A stretch of DNA of 64,000 nt. Origin: an uncultured Monoglobus sp. (GTDB taxonomy: Bacteria > Bacillota > Clostridia > Monoglobales > Monoglobaceae). Position 1 is the first letter of the stretch; every line of letters starts with the position of its first letter. The DNA lies in the NCBI GenBank assembly GCA_947628795.1, contig CANRBF010000004.1:62001-126000 (forward strand), in the 5' to 3' direction. A model generated the notes under the pieces. The model was not told the DNA's origin, ran no database searches, and saw only the letters and a program-made list of their open reading frames with translations. The position numbers were made by a program, and so were the translations under genes. Positions 33,441 through 42,620 of the stretch are shown in pieces.

Positions 33441-36044
33441 ATGAAAGAGTATTTGGTTGACAGCGTTGAGACCCTTGAAAAACGGCTGGCCGAGGTCAGA
33501 GCGGCGCAGCGCGAATTCTCCTCCTACTCCCAGGAACAGGTGGACAAAATTTTCAAGGCGGCGGCGACCGCGGCGAACATGGCACGGATACCGCTGGCGA
33601 AGATGGCTGTCGAGGAAACCGGAATGGGCGTTGTTGAGGACAAAGTGATCAAAAACAACTACGCCTCGGAGTACATCTACAACAAGTACAAAAACGAAAA
33701 GACATGCGGCGTTATCGATGAGGACAAGGCGTTCGGCATAAAGAAAATAGCCGAGCCGCTCGGAGTTCTTGCGGCGGTGATACCCACCACCAACCCCACT
33801 TCCACCGCTATTTTTAAGACGCTTATCGCCTTAAAAACACGCAACGGCATCGTTATCAGTCCTCACCCGAGAGCCAAGAAATCGACGATCGAAGCGGCGA
33901 GGATAGTTCTTAATGCGGCGGTCAAAGCCGGAGCGCCCGAGAATATCATAGGCTGGATCGACATTCCGTCGCTTGAGATGACGAACCTCATAATGCGCGA
34001 GGCGGACTGCATACTGGCAACGGGCGGCCCCGGAATGGTTACCGCGGCGTATTCGTCCGGAAAGCCGGCCATCGGCGTGGGCGCGGGCAACACTCCCGCT
34101 ATCATAGACGAGAGCGCGGATATTCTGCTTGCCGTGAACTCGATCATCCATTCAAAGTCGTTCGATAACGGTATGATATGCGCCTCGGAGCAGAGCGTTA
34201 TCGTGGACAAAAATATATACTCAAAAGTTAAAAAAGAGTTCGAGTACCGCGGCTGCTATTTTTTAAAGCCCGACGAGATCGACAAGGTGCGCAAGACCAT
34301 TATCATAAACGGCGCGCTTAACGCCAAGATCGTGGGTCAAAAGCCCGTGACGATCGCGCGGCTCGCGGGAGTTGAGATCCCGGAGACGACCCGCGTGATG
34401 ATAGGCGAGGTCGAGAGCGTCGACCTGTCCGAGGAATTCGCCCACGAAAAGCTGTCGCCCGTGCTCGCCATGTACAAAGCGAAAAATTTTGACGACGCAC
34501 TCGACAAGGCGGAACAGCTGATAGCCGACGGCGGCTACGGCCACACGTCCTCGGTTTATCTCAACACGGTGACCGAGCAGGAAAAGCTCGACAAATTCGG
34601 CGAGAGAATGAAAACCTGCCGCATACTTGTGAACACGCCCTCGTCCCACGGCGGAATCGGAGACCTGTATAATTTCAAGCTCAACCCGTCGCTGACTCTG
34701 GGCTGCGGCTCATGGGGCGGCAACTCGGTTTCCGAAAACGTTGGCGTTAAGCATCTTATCAACATAAAGACCGTCGCTGAGAGGAGAGAGAACATGCTGT
34801 GGTTCAGAACGCCCGAAAAGGTGTATATCAAAAAAGGCTGTCTGCCGATCGCCCTTGAAGAGCTTAAAACCGTGATGAACAAAAAGAAGGCGTTTATCGT
34901 GACCGACGAATTCCTTTATAAAAACGGATATTCAAAAGCGATAACCGACAAGCTTGACGAAATGGGAATTACCCACACCACATTCTTTAACGTGGCGCCC
35001 GACCCGTCACTCGCGTCCGCCAAAGAGGGCGCCGAGGCGATGCGCGCCTTTGAGCCGGATGTGATAATCGCGCTGGGCGGCGGCTCGGCCATGGACGCGG
35101 GTAAGATAATGTGGGGGCTGTATGAGCACCCCGAGGCGGACTTTATGGATATGGCGATGCGCTTTATCGATATCAGAAAGCGCGTTTACACCTTCCCTCG
35201 AATGGGAGAAAAAGCCGACTTCATCGCCGTGCCCACCTCCGCCGGAACAGGCTCGGAGGTAACGCCTTTCGCGGTAATCACCGATGAGAAAACGGGAATC
35301 AAATACCCTCTCGCAGACTATGAGCTGATGCCCGACATGGCAATAGTCGACGCGGATCTTATGATGAATATGCCGAAGGGCCTGACGTCCGCGTCGGGAA
35401 TCGACGCGCTTACCCACGCGCTTGAGGCATACGTTTCGGTCATGGCGACCGAGTTCACCGACGGCATCGCCTTAAAAGCGATACAGACCATATTCGATTA
35501 TCTGCCCGCGGCTTATGTCGACGGCGCCGAAAACCCCAAGGCGAGAGAAAAAATGGCCCACGCCTCCTGCATGGCGGGCATGGCGTTCGCCAACGCTTTC
35601 TTAGGCGTGTGCCACTCTCTGGCGCACAAACTGGGAGCGTACCACCACATTCCCCACGGCGTAGCCAACGCGCTGCTTATCTGCGACGTGATGCGCTACA
35701 ACGCGGCCGAGGCTCCGCAGAAGATGGGGACCTTCCCGCAGTACGACCATCCGCACGCCCTCGCGAGATACGCTGAGATCGCCGACTTCCTGCACCTGGG
35801 CGGCAGGACAAACGAGGAAAAGCTCGAAAAACTCATAGCAAAGATCGAGGAGCTCAAAGAGGCTATCGGCATAAAGAAAACGATTCGCGACTACGGAGTT
35901 GAGGAAGATAAATTCCTTGAGACTCTCGACGAGATGACCGAGATGGCGTTTGACGATCAGTGCACAGGCGCGAATCCGCGCTATCCGCTGATGAGCGAGC
36001 TTAAAGAACTGTACAAAGGCGCATATTACGGAAAGGAGAATTAA
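33441..36044 (+). CDS. adhE: Bifunctional acetaldehyde/alcohol dehydrogenase AdhE
   Basis: 867 residues from ATG 33441 after AGAAAGGAA; the upstream open frame overlaps the promoter. The N-terminal aldehyde dehydrogenase half (about 1-440) includes GVLAAVIPTTNPTST, ATGGPGMVTAAYSSGKPAIGVGAGN and the catalytic Cys in SFDNGMICASEQ. The C-terminal iron alcohol dehydrogenase half (about 455-867) has ALGGGSAMDAGKIMW, VPTSAGTGSEVTPFAVITD, the DALTHALEAYVSV metal-ligand region, and ACMAGMAFANAFLGVCHSLAHKLGA. It reduces acetyl-CoA to ethanol using two NADH and normally forms spirosomes. The Rex-type site upstream fits NADH control. Confidence 0.96.
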   Translation: MKEYLVDSVETLEKRLAEVRAAQREFSSYSQEQVDKIFKAAATAANMARIPLAKMAVEETGMGVVEDKVIKNNYASEYIYNKYKNEKTCGVIDEDKAFGIKKIAEPLGVLAAVIPTTNPTSTAIFKTLIALKTRNGIVISPHPRAKKSTIEAARIVLNAAVKAGAPENIIGWIDIPSLEMTNLIMREADCILATGGPGMVTAAYSSGKPAIGVGAGNTPAIIDESADILLAVNSIIHSKSFDNGMICASEQSVIVDKNIYSKVKKEFEYRGCYFLKPDEIDKVRKTIIINGALNAKIVGQKPVTIARLAGVEIPETTRVMIGEVESVDLSEEFAHEKLSPVLAMYKAKNFDDALDKAEQLIADGGYGHTSSVYLNTVTEQEKLDKFGERMKTCRILVNTPSSHGGIGDLYNFKLNPSLTLGCGSWGGNSVSENVGVKHLINIKTVAERRENMLWFRTPEKVYIKKGCLPIALEELKTVMNKKKAFIVTDEFLYKNGYSKAITDKLDEMGITHTTFFNVAPDPSLASAKEGAEAMRAFEPDVIIALGGGSAMDAGKIMWGLYEHPEADFMDMAMRFIDIRKRVYTFPRMGEKADFIAVPTSAGTGSEVTPFAVITDEKTGIKYPLADYELMPDMAIVDADLMMNMPKGLTSASGIDALTHALEAYVSVMATEFTDGIALKAIQTIFDYLPAAYVDGAENPKAREKMAHASCMAGMAFANAFLGVCHSLAHKLGAYHHIPHGVANALLICDVMRYNAAEAPQKMGTFPQYDHPHALARYAEIADFLHLGGRTNEEKLEKLIAKIEELKEAIGIKKTIRDYGVEEDKFLETLDEMTEMAFDDQCTGANPRYPLMSELKELYKGAYYGKEN

Positions 36045-36045
36045 G

Positions 36046-36795
36046 ATGAATCTGAATAATGTTATCGCGACCAGACCCGACAAAACCGTGTACCGCGACG
36101 GAGACGCGGCGATCAAGGTGTTTGCCGAAAACTACAAAACCGCGGACGTGCTGAACGAGGCGCTTAACACAGCGAGGATCGAGGAAACAGGCCTCAATAT
36201 CCCGAAGATACGCGAGGTCACCAAGATCGACGGCAAGTGGGCGATCATCACTGATTTTATCGAGGGAGAAACGCTGGCGTCGCTAATGGAAGAGAATCCC
36301 GACAAAGAGGACGAATACCTCAACCTGTTTGTTGACACCCAGCTTGAGATACAGAACAAATCATGCCCGCTGCTCAACAAGATACACGACAAGATGAATA
36401 GAAAAATCTCCGAGAGCGCCCTTGACGCCACAACGAGATACGAGCTGCACACGCGCCTGAACGGAATGAAGAAACACACCAAGGTGCTGCACGGCGACTA
36501 TAACCCGTCGAACGTGATAATCACCAAAGACGGAACGCCTTATATTCTCGACTGGTCCCATGCCACGCAGGGCAACGCCTCCGAGGACGTGGCGCGGACA
36601 TACCTGCTGTTTAAGCTTGAGAAAAAAGACTCGCTGGCGGAAAAATATATCAAGTTGTTCTGCAAAAAGTCGGACACCGCGCTGCAATACGTCCAGTCAT
36701 GGCTGCCGATCGTGGCCGCCTCGCAGCTTGTGAAAAACAAGCCCGAGGAAAAAGACTTTCTCGAAAGCTGGATAAACGTTGTTGACTACGAATAA
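36046..36795 (+). CDS. APH/choline-kinase-like phosphotransferase
   Basis: 249 residues, ATG 36046 just after the adhE stop codon and with its own GGAG site, so it is clearly part of the adhE transcript. Kinase-fold features: YRDGDAAIKVF (beta-3 Lys), WAIITDFIEGETLASLM (hinge), the catalytic loop VLHGDYNPSNVII and the metal-binding YILDWSHATQGNASEDVARTYLL. These identify the aminoglycoside phosphotransferase/choline kinase superfamily. The substrate is unknown. Coupling to AdhE is unusual and suggests a function linked to fermentative metabolism, but an accidental operon partner cannot be excluded. Confidence 0.8.
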   Translation: MNLNNVIATRPDKTVYRDGDAAIKVFAENYKTADVLNEALNTARIEETGLNIPKIREVTKIDGKWAIITDFIEGETLASLMEENPDKEDEYLNLFVDTQLEIQNKSCPLLNKIHDKMNRKISESALDATTRYELHTRLNGMKKHTKVLHGDYNPSNVIITKDGTPYILDWSHATQGNASEDVARTYLLFKLEKKDSLAEKYIKLFCKKSDTALQYVQSWLPIVAASQLVKNKPEEKDFLESWINVVDYE

Positions 36796-36821
36796 GCGTG
36801 AAACATCATAAAGACCAAACC

Positions 36822-36856
36822 GCCGTCGGCCGCATACATCGCAGCCGACGGCAGTT
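36822..36856 (+). terminator. Hairpin after the adhE operon
   Basis: A perfect 9-base stem, GCCGTCGGC (36822-36830) with GCCGACGGC (36844-36852), 13-base loop, followed by AGTTTGTC. The T-run is weak, so termination may be incomplete. Confidence 0.55.
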
Positions 36857-37012
36857 TGTCGAAAAAAGTGTTTTTAGTATATCTAATATCTGTAATAAAG
36901 CCGCATATTTTTTTGATACACGGCTCGGCAGACCGAAATTTGTTTCAACCGCAGCAAACAGGGTTCCCGCAAAACGCCAACATAGTGCGCTTCTATTAAT
37001 GAAGCTCTTAGT

Positions 37013-37251
37013 CAAAATCGCTTGCGATTTTGAAAGATTGCTTTGAACCCGCAAGTAAGCTTGCTGATTAGGGAAAAGCGGAAAATCAACCGCATAAAAA
37101 GAAAGTCATGCTTCGCATGACTTTCGCAAAGAAGCGTATATTAGGGCTCCCGCGAAGTCCGAAGGACTTCGCGGGAAAAGCGGAAAAATGACCGCTAAAA
37201 AGAGAACACCTTGCTTGCAAGGTGTTCGTAAAAAAGCGGTCATTTTTCCGC
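37013..37251. repeat. Array of strong nested palindromes downstream of tRNA-Pro
   Basis: At least four perfect hairpins follow each other: 37013-37032 (9-bp arms), 37101-37125 (10-bp arms), 37148-37176 (13-bp arms) and 37204-37227 (11-bp arms). The last is enclosed by an outer 17-bp perfect inverted repeat, 37180-37196 with 37235-37251. Two modules share the frame GGGAAAAGCGGAAAA, ACCGC, TAAAAAGA and then a hairpin whose stem sequence differs. The 455 bases between the kinase-like gene and the tRNA hold no gene that I can support. Confidence 0.7.
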
Positions 37252-37328
37252 TGGTCGAGGTGACAGGATTTGAACCTGCGGCCCCTACGTCCCGAACGTA
37301 GTACTCTACCAAACTGAGCCACACCTCG
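37252..37328 (-). tRNA. tRNA-Pro (anticodon CGG), CCA encoded
   Basis: A full cloverleaf can be drawn on the minus strand: a 7-bp acceptor stem (CGAGGTG with CACCTCG), a D-arm GCTC/GAGT, anticodon stem CTACG/CGTAG around the loop TTCGGGA (anticodon CGG, so proline CCG codons), a T-arm with GGTTCGAATCC, discriminator A and an encoded CCA end (37252-37254). Confidence 0.95.
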
Positions 37329-37343
37329 AATTGCAACTATGTT

Positions 37344-37372
37344 AGTATATCATAATTAAATTTGCGTGTCAA
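37344..37372 (-). promoter_or_regulatory. Sigma-A promoter of tRNA-Pro
   Basis: Minus-strand TTGACA (37367-37372), a 17-base spacer and TATACT (37344-37349), 16 bases before the mature tRNA. Confidence 0.8.
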
Positions 37373-37407
37373 GACCAATTTTTGATTTTTTGCGGTTTTG
37401 CGGCAAG

Positions 37408-37440
37408 AAAAGAGCGGGGATAACAAGTCTCCGCCCTTTT
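37408..37440 (-). terminator. Intrinsic terminator after the antiporter gene
   Basis: Minus-strand AAAAGGGCGG / CCGCTCTTTT stem with one mismatch and a trailing T-run, about 7 bases past the antiporter stop. Confidence 0.75.
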
Positions 37441-37446
37441 GTTTTA

Positions 37447-38787
37447 TTAATAGAACTCGTCCATGCTGATATTGAGGCCGTACTTTTTATTGTACTCTCT
37501 GAGCCGCTCTTCCTTCTCGCGCTCCAGACGGTTGTCGGCGTGCTCGAACGCAGTTTTGAGCGCGGAAGCCTCGATCGCGTGCTTCTCGGTAACTCTCGCG
37601 AGCAGCGACGTGCTGACATCCTCCTCGTGCACCGCCTGATATTTATAGATAAGCTTAAGCATTATCGGCGTTATTATCGTGGTTACCACAACGACTATGA
37701 CTATCGGGGCGAAGAACTCGGGCACCATAAGTCCGAGAGCCGAACCCTTGCTTGCTACTATCAGGGCAACCTCTCCGCGGGACACCATGCCGATACCTAT
37801 CTTGGCGGCCTGGAGATTGGTATATCCCGTCATTTTCGCACCCGCTCCGCAGCCGACGATCTTTGAGACGATCGCAACGATGAGGAGCAGCAGCGTGAAC
37901 AGCAGTATCGAAAGGCTCATTGAGTCGATCGTGACCTTGAGGCCCACGCTGGCAAAGAACACGGGAGACAGGAACATAAACGAAACTGTCTCAAATCTGG
38001 TGATCATAAACGGGGTCCTGCGGGTACCGGACAGAATAAGTCCTGCCACAAACGCTCCGGTTATGTCGGACACGCCGAAAACGTGCTCCGCCAGATACGA
38101 CATCAGCAGACAGAACGCGAACGCCAGCACGCTGAAGCGCTGAAGTTCCTTGCGGTAGCTGTTCATCCAGGGACGTACGAACTTCAGAAAAACAAACGCC
38201 ACCAGACCACAGAACGCGAAGAACAGAACTATCTTGAAGATAACGATCGGCAGTCTGACCGACGGGTCGGCGAAGCTTGTTATCACGGTCAGCGCGATGA
38301 TGCCGAGCACGTCGTCGATAAGAGCCGCACCCAGGATAGCGTTACCCGAGTGGGTAGAGAGCTTTCCCATTTCTTTCAGCGTTTCGACCGTGATGCTCAC
38401 CGAAGTGGCAGTCAGGATAACGCCGGTGAATATGTTCTGAAGCAGCGCGTCGGGGCCCTTGTTGAAAAAGTGCGCGACCGCCCAGCCGCCCAGCAGCGGC
38501 ACGATAACGCCCATCACCGCGATGATCGTCGAGGCGACGCCGCATTTTTTAAGCTCTTTTATGTCGGTCTCAAGACCCGCGCTGAACATAAGCACGATAA
38601 CGCCAAGCTCCGAAACGGTCGTGATAAAGTCGTTCGCCTGCAGCCAGCCGAGGCCCGCGGGGCCCAAAATCAGTCCTGCGAGCAGAGCGCCCACGACCTG
38701 AGGCATCTGCACCTTTCGGGTAAGCAGACCCAAAAGCTTGGTGCTGAGCAGTATCAGCGCCAAGTCGAGCAAAAAATCATACTCCAT
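37447..38787 (-). CDS. CPA2-family monovalent cation:proton antiporter
   Basis: 446 residues with about 12 hydrophobic helices. The core pattern fits the CPA2/KefB-like exchangers: GALLAGLILGPAGLGWLQ, LGVIVLMFSAGLETDI, the ALIDDVLGIIAL helix with two Asp residues for ion binding, DITGAFVAGLILSGT and GMVSRGEVALIVA. Residues 380-446 form a charged cytosolic tail (EREKEERLREYNKK) without a recognisable RCK/KTN domain, so it is not a full Kef channel. It probably exchanges Na+ or K+ for H+ across the membrane. It is monocistronic; the region up to 39140 contains only repeats. Confidence 0.85.
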   Translation of the reverse strand: MEYDFLLDLALILLSTKLLGLLTRKVQMPQVVGALLAGLILGPAGLGWLQANDFITTVSELGVIVLMFSAGLETDIKELKKCGVASTIIAVMGVIVPLLGGWAVAHFFNKGPDALLQNIFTGVILTATSVSITVETLKEMGKLSTHSGNAILGAALIDDVLGIIALTVITSFADPSVRLPIVIFKIVLFFAFCGLVAFVFLKFVRPWMNSYRKELQRFSVLAFAFCLLMSYLAEHVFGVSDITGAFVAGLILSGTRRTPFMITRFETVSFMFLSPVFFASVGLKVTIDSMSLSILLFTLLLLIVAIVSKIVGCGAGAKMTGYTNLQAAKIGIGMVSRGEVALIVASKGSALGLMVPEFFAPIVIVVVVTTIITPIMLKLIYKYQAVHEEDVSTSLLARVTEKHAIEASALKTAFEHADNRLEREKEERLREYNKKYGLNISMDEFY

Positions 38788-38929
38788 ATATAAGACTCCC
38801 TTGTAATTAGAATTATGCTGTTTTTCAGTCCGGATATATCATACTACTATAATCGACTTTTGTCTACAACTTTTTTCTTTAAAAATTTTGTTTTTTGGGT
38901 TTGCAAATTTATAATAATTTAACAAACAC

Positions 38930-39115
38930 GCCCTGCCTCCTCCTGGGAGGAGGTGGATTTTCGCCGAAGGCGAAAAGACGGAGGTGGGAACGTAGGGACT
39001 AGATATTAGCAACTAGGGACTAGGATCTCCCCCCTCAGTCGGGCAAAGCCCGACAGCTCCCCCGAGGGGCGCCTATCTTTTGCCTTCTCCCCAAGGGGCG
39101 AGGCAGACCGCCCAT
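38930..39115. repeat. Dispersed palindromic repeat cluster
   Basis: This stretch contains CCTCCTGGGAGG, a GGAGGTGGGAACGTAGGGA block also found at about 42521, and a CCCCTCAGTC-(hairpin)-GACAGCTCCCCCGAGGGG unit (39031-39069) shared with 42371, 42546 and 48463. In each copy the hairpin arms differ while flanks are kept. No gene is seen between 38788 and 39139. Confidence 0.7.
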
Positions 39116-39139
39116 CTTTATAAGGCTTTTCTGCAGAAT

Positions 39140-39163
39140 AAAACCGCCGTTTTCGGCGGTTTT
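39140..39163. terminator. Bidirectional intrinsic terminator after the UPF0210 gene
   Basis: AAAACCGCCG / CGGCGGTTTT with a 4-T loop, 8 bases past the stop. Confidence 0.85.
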
Positions 39164-39171
39164 AAGCACAT

Positions 39172-40536
39172 TTAATTTCTGAGACTGTGGATCGGGGCGG
39201 GGATCCTTCCTCCTCTGTTGATAAAGTCCTCCGCGCTGTGGTGATGCACCCGCATGACAGGGGCCTCGCCCAGAAGGCCGCCGAACTCCAGCTTGTCGCC
39301 CACCTTTTTGCCCGCGGCGGGGATTATTCTCACGGCGGTCGTTTTCTGATTTATAACTCCGATCGCCATTTCGTCGGCAATTATAGCCGATATGGTCGAA
39401 GCCGGCGTGTCGCCGGGAATGGCTATCATGTCGAGGCCCACCGAGCACACACATGTCATCGCCTCGAGCTTGTCGAGCGTGAGCGCTCCGCTCCTTGCCG
39501 CGCTTATCATGCCCGCGTCCTCGCTGACCGGGATAAAGGCTCCGCTCAGGCCGCCGACGTAGCTCGACGCCATAACGCCGCCTTTTTTGACCGCGTCGTT
39601 AAGCAGCGCGAGAGCCGCCGTCGTGCCGTGACAGCCGCATTTTTCAAGACCCATTTCCTCCAAGATATACGCCACGCTGTCGCCTATCTCGGGCGTGGGC
39701 GCCAGCGACAGATCTACAATACCGTAGGGAACGCCGAGCATTTTTGACGCCTCTCTCGCCACCAGCTGACCCATTCGGGTGATCTTGAACGCGGTGTTTT
39801 TTATAGTCTCGGCCACGGCGCCGAAGTCCTCGCCGCGTACCTGCTCGAGCGCGCGTTTCACAACGCCCGGGCCGCTGACACCGACGTTTATGACCGAGCT
39901 GCCCTCGCCGACGCCGTGGAACGCGCCCGCCATGAACGGGTTGTCCTCGACCGGGTTGGCGAACACCACAAATTTGGCGCAGCCCAGAGAATCGTTGTCC
40001 TTTGACATATCGGACATCTTTTTGATTATCTCTCCCATCTCTTTGACCGCGTCCATATTTATGCCCGCCTTGGTGGTGGCGACACCTACCGACGAGCATA
40101 CGTAGTCGGTGGTGGACAGCGCCTCGGGGATAGAGGCGATAAGCTTTCTGTCCGACTCGGTATAGCCCTTGTAGACCAAGGCCGAATATCCGCCGATAAA
40201 GTTTATCCCAAGCGTTTTGGCAGCTTTGTCAAGGGTCTTGGCAAACGGTATGTAGTCGTCGGTTTTGCTCGCCGCCGCCACAAGGGATACAGGCGTTACC
40301 GAGATCCTCTTGTTTATGATCGGAATACCGTACCGCCTGCCGATCTCCTCTCCCGCGGGGACCAGATTCTCGGCGGTCTTTGTGATCTTGTCATATATCT
40401 TTCGGCAGGCCGCCTCGGGATCATCGTCCGCGCAGTCAAGCAGGGATATTCCCATTGTTATCGTCCGGATATCCAGATGCTGGTCGCGGATCATTTTTAT
40501 GGTCTCGGTGATTTCTTTTGTGTTTATATTAATCAT
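39172..40536 (-). CDS. UPF0210 (DUF711) family protein
   Basis: 454 residues, the family's usual length. It opens [32 protein letters not shown], and conserved family blocks follow: [69 protein letters not shown] and [20 protein letters not shown]. Fold relatives are glycyl-radical-like barrels, but no activity has been established that I know of. Together with the small ACT protein just upstream (26-base gap) it forms a pair widely conserved in Firmicutes and archaea. It is soluble and cytoplasmic. Confidence 0.9.
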   Translation of the reverse strand: MININTKEITETIKMIRDQHLDIRTITMGISLLDCADDDPEAACRKIYDKITKTAENLVPAGEEIGRRYGIPIINKRISVTPVSLVAAASKTDDYIPFAKTLDKAAKTLGINFIGGYSALVYKGYTESDRKLIASIPEALSTTDYVCSSVGVATTKAGINMDAVKEMGEIIKKMSDMSKDNDSLGCAKFVVFANPVEDNPFMAGAFHGVGEGSSVINVGVSGPGVVKRALEQVRGEDFGAVAETIKNTAFKITRMGQLVAREASKMLGVPYGIVDLSLAPTPEIGDSVAYILEEMGLEKCGCHGTTAALALLNDAVKKGGVMASSYVGGLSGAFIPVSEDAGMISAARSGALTLDKLEAMTCVCSVGLDMIAIPGDTPASTISAIIADEMAIGVINQKTTAVRIIPAAGKKVGDKLEFGGLLGEAPVMRVHHHSAEDFINRGGRIPAPIHSLRN

Positions 40537-40562
40537 AACTGTTTCCTTTCGAAATACGCAAA

Positions 40563-40832
40563 TTAGATTCTGTGCATCGACTTAAAAATATCCTCGTGCT
40601 GTATTCTGATCTCAACGCCCATCTCATCGCCCATTTTGTTGAGCCTGTCGGCAATCTCGCCGAACTCCAGCTTTGAGGCGCTCAGGTCGACCATCATTAC
40701 CATGGTGAAAATATTTTGAACGATCGTCTGGTTTATATCCAGAATATTAATATCGTTCTCGTACAGAAAACCGCTGACCTTGGCGATTATTCCTTTTTGG
40801 TCTATTCCCATAACCGAGAGTATTGCATTCAT
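40563..40832 (-). CDS. ACT-domain protein, UPF0237 family
   Basis: 89 residues consisting of a single ACT domain: [31 protein letters not shown], then [12 protein letters not shown], giving the beta-alpha-beta-beta-alpha-beta pattern with the ligand-binding Gly turn. It normally binds a small ligand, often an amino acid, as a dimer. It is the first gene of the UPF0237-UPF0210 pair, so it probably regulates its partner. GGAG precedes the ATG. Confidence 0.9.
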   Translation of the reverse strand: MNAILSVMGIDQKGIIAKVSGFLYENDINILDINQTIVQNIFTMVMMVDLSASKLEFGEIADRLNKMGDEMGVEIRIQHEDIFKSMHRI

Positions 40833-40876
40833 AGTTTTCTCCTTTGTGTTTTTATGTTAATTTGTATATTTATCTC

Positions 40877-41353
40877 TTAATTCAGGATCGCGATGCCCGC
40901 CGTGAGATACAGCGCGAACAAGCTCCAGAGCAGGTAGGGCACCAGCAAATACGCTGCGGGCTTTGATATCTTAAAGAACACGTATATATTCGCCGCGATG
41001 AGCGCGATCAGCATTATCAGCCACACGACCGCGAAATTGAACGCGCGGAAATCGAAAAATATGATCGTCCACGCGAAGTTAAACGCGAGCTGCAGGCCGA
41101 AGATCATATAACCCAGCGACTTCAGCTGCTGCGGCGCGCTCGACATTCTCACCAAATACAGCGAAACGCCCATCAAAAAGTACAGCACGCTCCACACGAT
41201 GCCGAACAGAAACGACGGCGGCGACAGCGGAGGATTTTTGATCTCCGAGTATATATCCATCTGGTTTTTTGTCAGCAGCCACGAAAGAAACGCGGCGCCG
41301 AACGGTATCAGCAGACATACCAAAAATTTCTTTAAGTTAAACGTTTTGAACAT
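40877..41353 (-). CDS. tspO: TspO/MBR family membrane protein
   Basis: 158 residues from ATG 41353, 8 bases after GAGGTG. Five membrane helices with the family motifs NPPLSPPSFLFGIVWSVLYFLMG and QLAFNFAWTIIFF. Bacterial TspO proteins bind porphyrins such as protoporphyrin IX and may degrade them or act in stress signalling. It stands alone between the ACT gene and the HAD gene, same direction but with separate spacing. Length and topology are normal. Confidence 0.9.
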   Translation of the reverse strand: MFKTFNLKKFLVCLLIPFGAAFLSWLLTKNQMDIYSEIKNPPLSPPSFLFGIVWSVLYFLMGVSLYLVRMSSAPQQLKSLGYMIFGLQLAFNFAWTIIFFDFRAFNFAVVWLIMLIALIAANIYVFFKISKPAAYLLVPYLLWSLFALYLTAGIAILN

Positions 41354-41409
41354 ACAGATCACCTCAAAATAATATTTGTATTATTGTATGTTTAAAACGC
41401 TTATTTATA

Positions 41410-42207
41410 CTAAATCAAGCCGAAATGCTCAAGTCCGCGGGTCACGCCCTCATGCACCACCGACTCGGTCACATATCCGCCGATCTTGTCAAGCCTTGCG
41501 GCGTGGCGCTCCATTATCACCGGGTTGCCGACGGCGGTAAGCATGTCGTAATCGTTCTCGCCGTCTCCGAACGCGTAGGTATCGCGGATATCAAGACCGT
41601 ACGCCTTTATCACGGCGTTGATGCCGAACGCCTTTGTGATGTACTTTTTCACCAGGTCGCCCGAGGGATTCGAGCGGTGGCGGGTTATGTTATACTTATC
41701 GCCGAATTTTTCGAGCAGCTTTTTGTAGCTCTCATCGCCCTCGTATGTAAACATCAGCTTGTTGGCAGACACGATCTCGGGGTCGTCGGGGAACTCGAAA
41801 AAGCAGCTCATGTCCAGATTAAAATTGTTCATCATTCTGATAAAGCCCTCGTTGTGCCTTAACCCGAAATAGCATTTCTCGTCATTCTCGGTCACAAAGC
41901 CGTATCCGTTCTCATCGAAATAGTCTTTAAGCTCCAGCAGATCGGCGGTCGATATCTTGTCGTCTATAACGAACTCGTCGTCGACCACGGCGCAGGCTCC
42001 GTTCGACGTCACATAGCAGTCAAAGTCAAAGCTGATCTTCGGCACGTAGCATCTGGCTCTGCCCGTGGCGAGGCAGGTCATGTATCCGTTCTGTTTCAGA
42101 CGCTCGATCGAATTCCTTGTGGCGTCGGTCGGCTCGAAAAGATCCTCCCTCTCGTCGACCAGCGTCCCGTCAAAATCAAAGAACACCGCGCCCTTATACT
42201 TCCTCAT
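41410..42207 (-). CDS. Cof-type HAD phosphatase
   Basis: 265 residues from ATG 42207, with GGAGTG upstream. Motif I VFFDFDGTLVDE (nucleophile Asp), motif II YVTSNGACAV, motif III Lys near KKYITKAFGI, and motif IV TYAFGDGENDYDML. The Cof/C2B cap lies between motifs II and III (about 85-190). It dephosphorylates small sugar or cofactor phosphates; the substrate cannot be called. It is monocistronic. Confidence 0.88.
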   Translation of the reverse strand: MRKYKGAVFFDFDGTLVDEREDLFEPTDATRNSIERLKQNGYMTCLATGRARCYVPKISFDFDCYVTSNGACAVVDDEFVIDDKISTADLLELKDYFDENGYGFVTENDEKCYFGLRHNEGFIRMMNNFNLDMSCFFEFPDDPEIVSANKLMFTYEGDESYKKLLEKFGDKYNITRHRSNPSGDLVKKYITKAFGINAVIKAYGLDIRDTYAFGDGENDYDMLTAVGNPVIMERHAARLDKIGGYVTESVVHEGVTRGLEHFGLI

Positions 42208-42329
42208 AGTCACACTCCTTTAGCACATACAATAATACACCAACCGCCGCGGATTTTCAACATGTTTTATAATTTTTGTGTATTTTTCCCAAAAAGAAAA
42301 CAGGGCGGATATCATCCGCCCATTTTGCC

Positions 42330-42612
42330 TCAACGTAGTGATTAGTAATTAGCGAATAGGGAATAGGATTCCCCCCTCAGTCGGCTTCGCCGACAGCTCC
42401 CCCGAGGGGGCGCCTATCTTCCGCAGCCTCAGTTGGTGGGCGCCTATTTTCTGCCTCTCCTCCTAGGGGCGCCTATTTTCTGCCTCCTCCCGGGAGGAAG
42501 CGGCAGGCGAAGCCTGACGGAGGTGGGAACGTAGGGATTATAGTTCCCCCCTCAGTCTGCTCCGCAGACAGCTCCCCCGAGGGGGCGCCTATTTTCTGCC
42601 TCTCCCTACGTT
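42330..42612. repeat. Dispersed palindromic repeat cluster
   Basis: Two complete CCCCCTCAGTC-(hairpin)-GACAGCTCCCCCGAGGGGG units (42371-42411 and 42546-42587) are joined by CGCCTATTTTCTGCC spacers and by a GGAGGTGGGAACGTAGGGA block. About 90 bases (42371-42460) are nearly identical to 48463-48553. This fills the roughly 410-base gap between the HAD gene and the surface protein gene. Confidence 0.75.
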
Positions 42613-42620
42613 GTGTTTTT

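Noticed and set aside
37255-37328. Attachment site for an integrated element at tRNA-Pro
   Set aside because: No integrase gene and no direct repeat of the tRNA 3' end was noticed nearby.
37086-37336. Frames of 76-78 codons crossing tRNA-Pro and the palindromes
   Set aside because: They translate the tRNA and perfect hairpins, have no initiation site and show no protein-like pattern.
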